Shown: piece after piece, positions 7,054 through 14,042 of the stretch
Layout of the letters: each line of letters opens with the position of its first letter
How positions within the stretch are numbered: the first letter of the stretch is position 1
Assembly (NCBI RefSeq): GCF_036567905.1
Contig: NZ_DATCTO010000092.1
Span: forward strand, 1 to 35,173
Origin: Candidatus Binatus sp.
GTDB lineage: Bacteria; Desulfobacterota; Binatia; Binatales; Binataceae
DNA length: 35,173 nt
Direction of reading: 5' to 3'
Made by a program: the position numbers and the translations under genes
Notes under the pieces: generated by a model
What the model saw: only the letters and a program-made list of their open reading frames with translations
Told to the model about the DNA's origin: nothing
The model's database searches: none

Positions 7054-8249
7054 TGTTGGCCTCCGACAGGCCGAGCCCATATCGCGCGCACTTTAGTCGC
7101 GACCGCCGGGTCGAGCCACTTATCATTAATATATTCGGGATAAATTGCGAGCCTTTCAGCAAGCCTGAATCCAGCCCGCGCGCATCGCTCGCCGAGCCGC
7201 TCGATGTGCGGCCACGGCGCCTCGGGGTTCACGTAATCCTTGCTGAGCGGGGAAATGCCGCCCCAGTCGTTGATTCCGGCGCTCAGGAACAACTCGATCT
7301 GACGCGGCGACAAGTTGGGCGGCGCCTGCACGTTCATCGCCGGCCCGAGCACCAGGCGTGCGGCCGCGATCGCGCGCGCCATGTCGTATGCGTCAGGCTC
7401 CGGCGCGTCGGCCATCGCAATTTCCGGCTTGGCGCGAAAATTCTGGATGATCACTTCCTGGATATGACCGTGGCGCTCGTGGGTGTCGCGAATCGCGGTC
7501 AGACTCAGTGCGCGTTCGGCCGGAGTCTCGCCGATGCCGAGCAGGATTCCGGTCGTGAACGGAATTCGCAGTGCGCCCGCCTCGTCTATCATCTTAATCC
7601 GCAGCGCGGGGTCCTTGTCGGGCGCCGCCTGATGCACCGCGCCGCGCGCGCGCAGCCGCGGCGAGATGTTTTCGAGCATCAGGCCCATGCTCGCGTTGAG
7701 CGGACGCAGCACGCGCATTTCGTCGGACGTCATCAGGCCGGCGTTGGTATGCGGCAGCAGTCCCGCGGCCAGCGCGATTTCGCAGGCGCGGGCGACGTAT
7801 TCGATCGTGGTGCGGACGCCGAGCGTCGCCAGCGTCTCGCGATATTCCTTGAAGGCGACCTCGGGCTTGTCGCCCAGGCACATCAGCGCCTCTTTGCATC
7901 CGAGCTCGGCGCCGCGCCGCGACCAATCGGCAATCTCGCCGGGCATCATCGTCCACGCGCCGGGGTCGCCGGGGTCTTTGCGGAAGGTGCAGTAGGTGCA
8001 ACGATCGCGGCAGAGATTGGTGATGGGCAGGAAGACTTTGCGCGAGTAAGTAACGTCGCGGCCCTTGCCGCGATCGCGAAGTTCAGCCGCCGCGGAGAGC
8101 AGGGCGTCGAGGTCGCTGTCGGGGCATTCGATAAGTGCGATCGCGTCGGCATCGCTGAGGCGCGCGCCCGCCAGCGCTCGATCGAGGATCTCGCGGATCG
8201 GCGCGGGCTCGCGAGGTGCGGAAGCGAGCGATGAATGCATCGACGGCAT
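7050..8249 (-). CDS. cofG: Fo synthase subunit 1 (7,8-didemethyl-8-hydroxy-5-deazariboflavin synthase)
   Basis: Radical SAM enzyme that completes Fo, the chromophore of F420, from the CofH product. The cluster motif C-x3-C-x2-C is at residues 80, 84 and 87 (NLCRDRCTYCTF), and NAGLMT, FTTGILLGIGET and GINDWGGISP are standard CofG blocks. The length is 399 aa from the ATG at 8249; a TTG at 8252 and another ATG at 8240 are alternatives. I prefer 8249 because the -10 box ends 8 bases upstream, which would make this a leaderless message. It is first in the operon cofG-cofH-cofD-cofE, with a 4-bp ATGA overlap to cofH. Confidence 0.95.
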   Translation of the reverse strand: MPSMHSSLASAPREPAPIREILDRALAGARLSDADAIALIECPDSDLDALLSAAAELRDRGKGRDVTYSRKVFLPITNLCRDRCTYCTFRKDPGDPGAWTMMPGEIADWSRRGAELGCKEALMCLGDKPEVAFKEYRETLATLGVRTTIEYVARACEIALAAGLLPHTNAGLMTSDEMRVLRPLNASMGLMLENISPRLRARGAVHQAAPDKDPALRIKMIDEAGALRIPFTTGILLGIGETPAERALSLTAIRDTHERHGHIQEVIIQNFRAKPEIAMADAPEPDAYDMARAIAAARLVLGPAMNVQAPPNLSPRQIELFLSAGINDWGGISPLSKDYVNPEAPWPHIERLGERCARAGFRLAERLAIYPEYINDKWLDPAVATKVRAIWARPVGGQQ

Positions 8250-8257
8250 CAATCGCG

Positions 8258-8286
8258 TTTATAAGCGATCAGATACGGCGAGGCAA
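8258..8286 (-). promoter_or_regulatory. Sigma70-type promoter of the F420 operon
   Basis: On the minus strand TTGCCT (8281-8286), a 17-bp spacer and TATAAA (8258-8263) make a near-consensus promoter. Eight bases separate the -10 from the ATG at 8249, so transcription should start at or one or two bases from that ATG. That predicts a leaderless mRNA, or a leader of about 10 nt if the ATG at 8240 is used; there is no ribosome site in this interval. Confidence 0.65.
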
Positions 8287-8295
8287 CCTAGTTGC
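8283..8295. promoter_or_regulatory. Possible operator: inverted repeat over the -35
   Basis: GCAAC and GTTGC arms separated by CTA overlap the -35 hexamer of the F420 operon promoter. The position would suit a repressor. The arms are short (5 bp), so chance is quite possible. Confidence 0.3.
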
Positions 8296-8351
8296 AAAAC
8301 AAAACTGAATGCGGGCGCGAGGATCTGTCCTAAGTGCAGACGGCGAGTGTC

Positions 8352-8624
8352 CTAATTCTTGAGTCGCGGATCGTCGGTCGCGACACATCTACCTTGATCG
8401 TCGGCGCTGCCGCAATTGTCCCAAGCGCCATGCCCGTTCCGAAATGACTCTACCCACGGACGCCGCAGGTCAGTTAGAGCGCGTTGGCAGGCGTGATCTG
8501 TGCTAAGCGACTTTCGGATTTTCCAGCCCGATAGCGGCGGACAAGGTGACGACCCAGTAGTGTGTGGTGCTACCATCAGATACCAGCCCACAAGCGCGAG
8601 CGCGGCGGCATGGCGTGGCTTCAC
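8352..8624 (-). CDS. Small secreted or membrane-anchored protein (90 aa)
   Basis: Short protein with a basic start (MKPRH), a hydrophobic segment of about 15 residues (AAALALVGWYLMVA) that can act as signal peptide or anchor, and a polar remainder with four Cys, ending CVATDDPRLKN. The Trp-Tyr-Leu-Met segment near the N-terminus together with the C-terminal Cys-x-ATDDPRLK pattern recalls a recurring family of short exported proteins that I remember from soil-bacterial genomes; I cannot verify that here and no function is known to me. It starts at a GTG (8624), with the purine-rich stretch GAGGCGGAAAG upstream, and follows the 40-aa gene at 8665-8787 by 40 bp in the same direction, so the two are probably co-transcribed. 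Confidence 0.7.
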   Translation of the reverse strand: MKPRHAAALALVGWYLMVAPHTTGSSPCPPLSGWKIRKSLSTDHACQRALTDLRRPWVESFRNGHGAWDNCGSADDQGRCVATDDPRLKN

Positions 8625-8664
8625 GTATTTTCTTTCCGCCTCGCAAGCCCAAAATGCAATGGTT

Positions 8665-8787
8665 CTAGATTCCGGAAAAATAAATCAGGACCGCAGTGAG
8701 GACGAGGGCGATTATAATGATCGGCACGTAGTGGCTCTCTTCGACCTTGGGCCACCACGGAAACCACGGAAACGGGTTCGTCTTCAC
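8665..8787 (-). CDS. Very small single-TM protein (40 aa)
   Basis: A 41-codon frame starts at GTG 8787 and ends with TAG at 8665. The protein begins MKTNPFPWFPWWPKVEESHY, an aromatic/proline-rich cytoplasmic-type head, followed by one clear membrane helix (about residues 21-38, VPIIIIALVLTAVLIYFS) and the end GI. An in-frame stop five codons upstream rules out a longer form by that frame. A purine stretch, GAAAGA, abuts the GTG, and TATGCT at 8794-8799 could be a -10 only six bases from it, again suggesting a very short or absent leader. The clean head-plus-helix layout argues for a real gene. Function unknown; it probably forms a small operon with the 90-aa gene at 8352-8624. Confidence 0.65.
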   Translation of the reverse strand: MKTNPFPWFPWWPKVEESHYVPIIIIALVLTAVLIYFSGI

Positions 8788-8846
8788 TCTTTCAGCATAC
8801 CCGATTCAGACGATTTACGCGCGCGCCCGTGGGCACGGGCGGCCAG

Positions 8847-8876
8847 TGGCCGTTGCGACGGCAGCGCAGTATTAAG
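8847..8876 (-). repeat. 30-bp dispersed repeat, copy 2 (inverted)
   Basis: Reverse complement of 163-192 with one mismatch. Just to the right, 8879-8894 repeats 16 bases found at 129-144 in direct orientation, so pieces of the same repeat-rich module occur here in a different order and orientation. Confidence 0.75.
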
Positions 8877-8911
8877 ACGCGCTCCGTTGTCGCGATGGAG
8901 ACAAGAGCGTT

Positions 8912-8940
8912 TTGCCCCGCCGGCGCGCGCGGGTTAGTCT
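8912..8940 (+). promoter_or_regulatory. Putative promoter of the 2-oxoacid dehydrogenase operon
   Basis: TTGCCC (8912-8917), 17-bp spacer, TAGTCT (8935-8940). It resembles the promoters proposed upstream of cofG and nuoB in this window and would give a leader of about 25 nt before the ATG at 8973. Confidence 0.45.
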
Positions 8941-8972
8941 GAGTGTGATAGGCGAAGCCGGGGTACAGCCAG

Positions 8973-10025
8973 ATGGACGAAACCAATGTTGCGCGCGGCG
9001 GCGTCGAGCCCGCGCCACGCGTCGAGTATGAGCTCCAGCTCTATTACTGGATGAAGTTGATTCGCGCGTTCGAGGAGCGTGTTTCGCGATTGCATCGCCA
9101 GAACAAAATCCTGGGCGGGGTTTACTCCGGCGCCGGGCAGGAGGCGATCGTCACGGGCATTTGCGCGCCGTTGCACGACGGCGACTTCGTGGCGCCGCTG
9201 CATCGCGACATGGGAGTTTTCATCATGCGCGGGGTCGATCCGGGCCGCCTGATGGCGCAGTTGATGGGCAAGGAGACGGGGCTGTCGCGCGGCAAGGATT
9301 CGTTTCTGCACGGCGGCGACCTGGAACACGCGGTTTTCGGATCGACCTCGATGCTGGGTTCGTCGATCCCGGTGGCGGTCGGTGCGGCGCTCAAATTCAA
9401 AATGAAAAAGGATCCCAACGTTGCGGTGGCCTTCTTCGGTGAAGGCGCGTCGTCGCGCGGGGACGTGCATGAAGGGATGAACTTTGCCGGCGTGCACAAG
9501 CTGCCGGTCGTGTTCGTGTGCGAGAACAACCGCTACGCGTACTCGACCCCGCTGGAAAAACAGATGGCGATCGAAAATGTTGCGGATCGCGCGGTGGCCT
9601 ATGGCTTCAAGGGTCATGTGTGCTCGGGCAACGACCTGCTGGCGGTGCTGGAGCTGAGCGAGCGCGCGATCGCACGCACCCGCGCCGGCGAGGGTCCGGT
9701 GCTGATCGAATGCAAGACTTATCGCTACCGCGGGCATAGCGAGCACGACGCGGCGCTGTACCGGGACGCGGAAGAGCTGATCGAATGGCAGAGCCGCGAT
9801 CCGATCCCGAGCTTCGAGTTTTACCTGGAGAAGAAGGGCCACGACATCAAGCGCATCCGCGAGCAGATCGACGAGCGGGCGAAGCAGGCGGTGCAGGCGG
9901 CGGTGGAATTCGCCGAAGGCAGCCGGCTGCCGGAACCTCAAGAAGCACTTGAAGATATTTACGCGCCGCCGGGCGCTCCAATTTCTCCCAAGGCGCCGAA
10001 CTCATCGGCCAACGGCGCGCGCTAG
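8973..10025 (+). CDS. 2-oxoacid dehydrogenase E1 component, alpha subunit
   Basis: Thiamine-diphosphate-dependent decarboxylase subunit of a pyruvate/acetoin/branched-chain-type dehydrogenase complex; with the beta subunit it transfers the acyl group to lipoyl-E2. The cofactor motif spans residues 156-186, starting GEGASSRGD and ending CENN; the usual GDG is GEG here, a variant also present in branched-chain E1alpha proteins. HRDMG (78-82) and YRYRGHSEHD lie in the expected places, and YRYRGHS is the phosphorylation-loop-like region. The length of 350 aa is normal. The tail from about residue 330 is Pro/Ala/Ser-rich. It is the first gene of the operon, with E1beta four bases after its stop. 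The substrate cannot be assigned from sequence alone. Confidence 0.92.
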   Translation: MDETNVARGGVEPAPRVEYELQLYYWMKLIRAFEERVSRLHRQNKILGGVYSGAGQEAIVTGICAPLHDGDFVAPLHRDMGVFIMRGVDPGRLMAQLMGKETGLSRGKDSFLHGGDLEHAVFGSTSMLGSSIPVAVGAALKFKMKKDPNVAVAFFGEGASSRGDVHEGMNFAGVHKLPVVFVCENNRYAYSTPLEKQMAIENVADRAVAYGFKGHVCSGNDLLAVLELSERAIARTRAGEGPVLIECKTYRYRGHSEHDAALYRDAEELIEWQSRDPIPSFEFYLEKKGHDIKRIREQIDERAKQAVQAAVEFAEGSRLPEPQEALEDIYAPPGAPISPKAPNSSANGAR

Positions 10026-10029
10026 GCCA

Positions 10030-11010
10030 ATGGAAGTCACTTACATCAAGGCGATTAACGCGGCGCTGCACGAGGAGATGCGCCGCGACGAAAATGTTTT
10101 CGTCATGGGCGAGGACGTGGCGGAGCTGGGCGGCGCGTTCAAAGCCACCGAAGGGCTGCTCGAGGCGTTTGGCGAGGAGCGCGTGATCGACACGCCGATC
10201 TCGGAGGCGTTGATCGTGGGCGCGGGAATCGGCGCGGCGGTGCTGGGGATGCGTCCGGTGGTCGAAATGCAGTTCGCGGATTTTATCGCGTGCGCCTTCG
10301 ATCAGATCGTCAACAATGCGGCGACGCTGCGCTACCGTCACGGCGGCAAGGCGGCTTGTCCGCTGGTGATCCGCGCGCCATCGGGCGCGGGGGTTCACGG
10401 CGCGCTGTTCCATTCACAAAATCCCGAGGCGTGGTTCACGCGCGTGCCGGGACTCAAGGTGGTCGCACCCGCAACCGCATACGACGCGAAAGGAATTTTG
10501 AAGAGCGCGATTCGCGACGGCAACCCGGTGGTGTACCTGGAGCACAAGCGGCTCTATCGCAGCGTCAAGGAAGACCTTCCCGAAGGCGACTTCACGGTGC
10601 CGATCGGAGTTGCGGAAATTCGCAAGCAAGGCGGCGACCTTTCGATAATCACCTACGGCGGCACGCTCGGCCAATCGCTTGACGCGGCGCGAATCGTCGA
10701 GAAGGAAGACGGGCTTGCGGTCGAGGTGCTCGATTTGCGAACGCTGCTGCCGCTGGATCGCGAGGCAATACTCTTAACCGCGCGCAAGACCGGCAAGGTG
10801 CTCGTGGTGCATGAGGATCGGCTGACCGGCGGGATCGGCGGTGAGGTCTCGGCGATCATCATGGAGAACGCATTCGAATATCTCGACGGTCCGGTGCGCC
10901 GGGTCGCGGCCGCCGATGCGCCGGTCGCATTCAGCCCGCCGCTCGAGGAATTCATACTGCCCAGCACCAACAAAATCGTGGATGCGATCCGCAGCCTGGC
11001 GGCGTATTGA
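10030..11010 (+). CDS. 2-oxoacid dehydrogenase E1 component, beta subunit
   Basis: Partner of the alpha subunit in the heterotetrameric E1; supplies part of the thiamine-diphosphate site. Typical blocks are VMGEDVAELGGAFKAT near residue 25, VIDTPISEALIVGAGIGAA, VVEMQFADF, the long segment with IRAPSGAGVHGALFHSQNPEAWF, and KVVAPATAYDAKG. The length is 326 aa, normal for the family. The ATG at 10030 is four bases after the alpha stop; the frame is open upstream but that part overlaps alpha. The E2 start follows the stop by one base, so all three are likely translated from one message. Confidence 0.93.
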   Translation: MEVTYIKAINAALHEEMRRDENVFVMGEDVAELGGAFKATEGLLEAFGEERVIDTPISEALIVGAGIGAAVLGMRPVVEMQFADFIACAFDQIVNNAATLRYRHGGKAACPLVIRAPSGAGVHGALFHSQNPEAWFTRVPGLKVVAPATAYDAKGILKSAIRDGNPVVYLEHKRLYRSVKEDLPEGDFTVPIGVAEIRKQGGDLSIITYGGTLGQSLDAARIVEKEDGLAVEVLDLRTLLPLDREAILLTARKTGKVLVVHEDRLTGGIGGEVSAIIMENAFEYLDGPVRRVAAADAPVAFSPPLEEFILPSTNKIVDAIRSLAAY

Positions 11011-11011
11011 A

Positions 11012-12412
11012 ATGGCGATCGACGTAACGATGCCGCAGATGGGCGAGAGTGTGGTCGAAGGCACGATCGCAAAGTGGCTGGTCAAGGAAGGCGACATCGT
11101 CAGCGAAGATCAACCGCTCGTTGAAATTTCGACCGACAAGGTGGACACGGAAATTCCGTCGCCGAGCGCGGGACGAATCGCGAAGATTGTCGCCGCGGAA
11201 GGGCAGACAATCCCGGTCGGCGCGACGCTTGCCGTGATCGAGCCGGCCGGCGCAGAGACCACGGCAAAGCTGAAGGCGATCGCGCCGAAAGCAGCGCCGA
11301 AGGCGGAGCCGCTGCCTGCTCGGACGGAGCCCACACGGGAAAGTCCGGCGGTGAAGCCGGCGCCGCCGCCTCAGCCCATGCAATCGGCCGCGGTTGGCGT
11401 TCATGCGGCCGTATCCGAGGCGGGAGGTCCGCGGCGCTTTTCTCCGGTCGTGCTGAAAATGGCGGCGGAAGAGGGCATCGATCTGAGTCGCGTCCCGGGA
11501 ACGGGAATTGGCGGGCGAGTCAGCAAGCGCGACCTGCAAGGTTACCTCGATTCGCTGCGAAGAGGCGCGGCGCCTGGCGCCGCGGCCGCGCCGCCGCCGA
11601 CTAACGGAGTTGCGCAGAGCGGCCCGCGTCCTGCGTCGGCTGGCGCGGCGACGCAAGCGCCGGCGGCTCAGTTGGGTGCGGTTTTTCGGCCTCCCGTCTA
11701 TCAACCGATCGAAGGCGACATCGTCGAGCCGTTCACCCGCCGGCGCAAGCTCATCGCCGAGCACATGGTGTTCTCCAAGACGCATTCGCCGCACGTGGGC
11801 ACGGTTGCGGAAGTTGACATCACCAACGCGATGCGCATCCGCGAGAAGCATAAGGATGAGTTCGCGCGCCGCGAGGGTTTCAGTCTCACGCTTTTGCCGC
11901 TGGCGGCGGCGGCGACCGTTCGCGCGCTCAAGGAATTTCCGCGGATGAATGCCTCGGTGGTGGGCGACTCCGTGGTGCGCCGGCGCGAAATCAATCTCGG
12001 CATCGCGATGGATACCGACGAAGGGCTGCTGGTTCCGGTGATCAGGGCCGCCGAAGGGATGTCGGTGGTCGGGATTGCGCGCGCGATCGAAAGTCTGCGG
12101 CGCAAAGTCGCCGAGAAGAAAATCACCGCGGAGGATCTCGCGGGCGGCAGCTTTACCCTCTCCAATCCGGGGAGAGAGGGGAATCTGTACGGATTTGCGA
12201 TCATCAATCAGCCGCAGGTCGGCATCTTGCGGATGGGCGAAGTGAAGAAGCGGCCGGTGGTGGTCGAGGTTGACGGCGCCGACGCGATCGCAATCCGCAC
12301 CATGATGTACCTGGCGCTGTCGTACGACCATCGCGTCATCGATGGGGTGCTGGGCAATCGCTTCCTCTACCGCGCCGCCCGCATTCTCGAAGAGGCTGAC
12401 TTCGAACTGTAG
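11012..12412 (+). CDS. Dihydrolipoamide acyltransferase (E2) of the 2-oxoacid dehydrogenase complex
   Basis: Core acyltransferase that passes the acyl group from lipoamide to CoA. Domains in order: one lipoyl domain (1-77) with the lipoylated Lys43 in STDKVDTE; a Pro/Ala linker (about 78-140); a peripheral-subunit-binding domain (142-180, FSPVVLKMAAEEGIDLSRV and TGIGGRVSKRD); a second Ala/Pro linker; and the catalytic domain (about 240-466) with active-site His440 and Asp444 in DHRVIDG. The length of 466 aa is usual for a one-lipoyl E2. No E3 (dihydrolipoamide dehydrogenase) gene follows; the next gene is convergent, with only two bases between the stops. Confidence 0.93.
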   Translation: MAIDVTMPQMGESVVEGTIAKWLVKEGDIVSEDQPLVEISTDKVDTEIPSPSAGRIAKIVAAEGQTIPVGATLAVIEPAGAETTAKLKAIAPKAAPKAEPLPARTEPTRESPAVKPAPPPQPMQSAAVGVHAAVSEAGGPRRFSPVVLKMAAEEGIDLSRVPGTGIGGRVSKRDLQGYLDSLRRGAAPGAAAAPPPTNGVAQSGPRPASAGAATQAPAAQLGAVFRPPVYQPIEGDIVEPFTRRRKLIAEHMVFSKTHSPHVGTVAEVDITNAMRIREKHKDEFARREGFSLTLLPLAAAATVRALKEFPRMNASVVGDSVVRRREINLGIAMDTDEGLLVPVIRAAEGMSVVGIARAIESLRRKVAEKKITAEDLAGGSFTLSNPGREGNLYGFAIINQPQVGILRMGEVKKRPVVVEVDGADAIAIRTMMYLALSYDHRVIDGVLGNRFLYRAARILEEADFEL

Positions 12413-12414
12413 CC

Positions 12415-13065
12415 TCAGGCCGGATGAGCGCCCTGTTGCGAGCGCAGTTGGTGGATCATGTTCGCGATCTGGCCGCTGAGATCGCCCACCGCGCGACTAA
12501 GCGCCGCCGCCGCATCGGTAGCATCGCCGGGCTTGGAGGGCTGCGTGAGATTCGACTCCGCCGTGTAAAGGATGTTCTTGCCGGCGGAGTCGAGAATCGT
12601 CCATTTCGCCGACAATTGCGCGTTGCCATTGCCATCGGTCTCGAAGCGATAGACGTCAATCTGGACCTGCAAATCGATCTGGATGGTGTTGTACCACGGG
12701 AAGATAATCACGCGCCTGGTGCCGGCTTGTGCGGCGAGGTCGCGCGCCATCACGCTGGTGAAACCGTTTTGCAGCGACTCGCCCCATCGCTCGCTCTTTG
12801 AGAGCTCGAGACGATTGGGGGCAGCCCGCGTCACTACTTCCGGGCGATCGAGGTATGGAGGGAGTTTGATCGGCCCAAGTCCAATCGCGAAATCGCCGCC
12901 CACGCTCTGCGTCGGCGCGGCGCCGGCTGTGGGTGTGAGGAGATAGAACTTGGTGATGTCCGGCTGCGGGGCGAGAATCGTTTTGGCGAAAACGGAGCAT
13001 CCCGCCAGCGCCATCGCGATCGCGCCGAGCGCACAAGTCTTGAGCAGCTGTCTGGTCGAGGTCAT
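12415..13065 (-). CDS. ABC transport auxiliary lipoprotein, PqiC/YmbA-like
   Basis: Predicted outer-membrane lipoprotein of the intermembrane lipid transport system. A signal peptide ends in the lipobox LAGC, with Cys23 as the lipidated residue. The mature part matches the ABC-type transport auxiliary lipoprotein family: FYLLTP near residue 40, then VGGDFAIGLGPIKLPPYLDRPEVVTR, a stretch typical of PqiC, and a later WYNTIQIDLQVQIDVYRFE strand region. The length of 216 aa is normal. It is the last gene of the operon, two bases after the mlaD-like stop. Its place beside MlaE/F/D-type genes suggests that it helps carry phospholipid between MlaD and the outer membrane, a job done by MlaA/MlaC in Escherichia coli. 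Confidence 0.85.
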   Translation of the reverse strand: MTSTRQLLKTCALGAIAMALAGCSVFAKTILAPQPDITKFYLLTPTAGAAPTQSVGGDFAIGLGPIKLPPYLDRPEVVTRAAPNRLELSKSERWGESLQNGFTSVMARDLAAQAGTRRVIIFPWYNTIQIDLQVQIDVYRFETDGNGNAQLSAKWTILDSAGKNILYTAESNLTQPSKPGDATDAAAALSRAVGDLSGQIANMIHQLRSQQGAHPA

Positions 13066-13067
13066 GG

Positions 13068-14042
13068 TTAATCCTGGCTGAGGTCGCGCCCGCGAATGAT
13101 TGCGCTCGGGTTACGTTGCAGGTAGTCGGCCAGCTCCTTGATCGAGCGGGCGGCGGCGGAGACGTCCTGCAGGGTCTGCAGCACCTGGTAGTTCACGGGA
13201 GAGTTCGGCTCGATCGCCGTTTGCACGGCGCCGAGCGTCAGCCGGGCCTGCTTGGCCGCGGCGTCGGCGGAAAGCGAGGTCTTCTGAAAAGATTGCGACA
13301 GAGGATGCACCTGGCTGTTCATCGAGTTGAGAGTCTGCTGCGCGCCGGCCAGGGTGTGATCGAGTTGCTGGCGGGTTTTCTCGGAATTCGCCACGACTTC
13401 TTTCAGCGCGGGCGAGGTGGTGATTTGCCTGATCGAATCCAGCATCCCGGTCATCTGCGTGAACACGGCGTCGAAGTCCACCTTGTCGAGTTTTTCGAAA
13501 ATTCGGATTGCCACCGCCTGGGCCTGTTCGAGGGTGGTTGGAATTGCGGGGATTTCCTGGAGCGGAGAGCCCAGCGGCGCGGCCATTTGAATCGGCGTAT
13601 TCGGTTCGATGTCCAACGCCACGTACATCAGGCCGGTGACGAAGCTGTCCGAGCCGAGTTGCGCGCGCAGCCCTTCGCGGATCAGGTTGGGAATCGTATG
13701 CGGGTCGCTCAAATCGATGGAGGCGCCGCCGTGGGAAACAATCTTTTCCTCGTCGAGCTCGATGATCACCGGGATGCGCACCTCGGCGGTCAACTTGTTA
13801 TTCTGGCGGTTGACCTCCTGCTCGAGGCGCAATCGAATCCGTTTGACCTCGCCTATCTCGACGCCCTTGAACTTGACCGGCGCGCCGACCCTCAGGCCGT
13901 TGACCCCGCCGCCGAAGTAGATGACAAATTCGTGGGTCTTGCGGAACAGGCCTCCCTCCAGGAGGACCACCGCCACCATGATCAGGCCCAGCGCGCCCAA
14001 AACGAACGCACCCACCATCGTCGGATTGATTCGCTTACCCAT
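13068..14042 (-). CDS. mlaD: MlaD-like MCE-domain lipid transport protein
   Basis: Inner-membrane-anchored periplasmic protein that forms the ring-shaped lipid channel on an MlaFE-type ABC transporter. One N-terminal helix (about 11-30), then a single MCE domain (about 37-140) with GVNGLRVGAPVKFKGVEIGEV, the family signature. The rest is long helices (about 175-324) with repeated Gln/Ala/Ser and heptad-like leucines, probably forming a tube or coiled coil. The single MCE domain separates it from PqiB (three) and YebT (seven). The length of 324 aa is longer than E. coli MlaD (183 aa), mostly from the helical tail. The first eight bases overlap the end of the ATPase gene. Confidence 0.9.
   Translation of the reverse strand: MGKRINPTMVGAFVLGALGLIMVAVVLLEGGLFRKTHEFVIYFGGGVNGLRVGAPVKFKGVEIGEVKRIRLRLEQEVNRQNNKLTAEVRIPVIIELDEEKIVSHGGASIDLSDPHTIPNLIREGLRAQLGSDSFVTGLMYVALDIEPNTPIQMAAPLGSPLQEIPAIPTTLEQAQAVAIRIFEKLDKVDFDAVFTQMTGMLDSIRQITTSPALKEVVANSEKTRQQLDHTLAGAQQTLNSMNSQVHPLSQSFQKTSLSADAAAKQARLTLGAVQTAIEPNSPVNYQVLQTLQDVSAAARSIKELADYLQRNPSAIIRGRDLSQD

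Noticed and set aside
8500..8937. Plus-strand open frame of 145 codons
   Set aside because: Antisense to the two small leftward genes, which have better starts, hydrophobic profiles and spacing.
10952..12331. Minus-strand open frame of 459 codons inside the E2 gene
   Set aside because: Arg/His-rich shadow of a clearly identified E2 gene.
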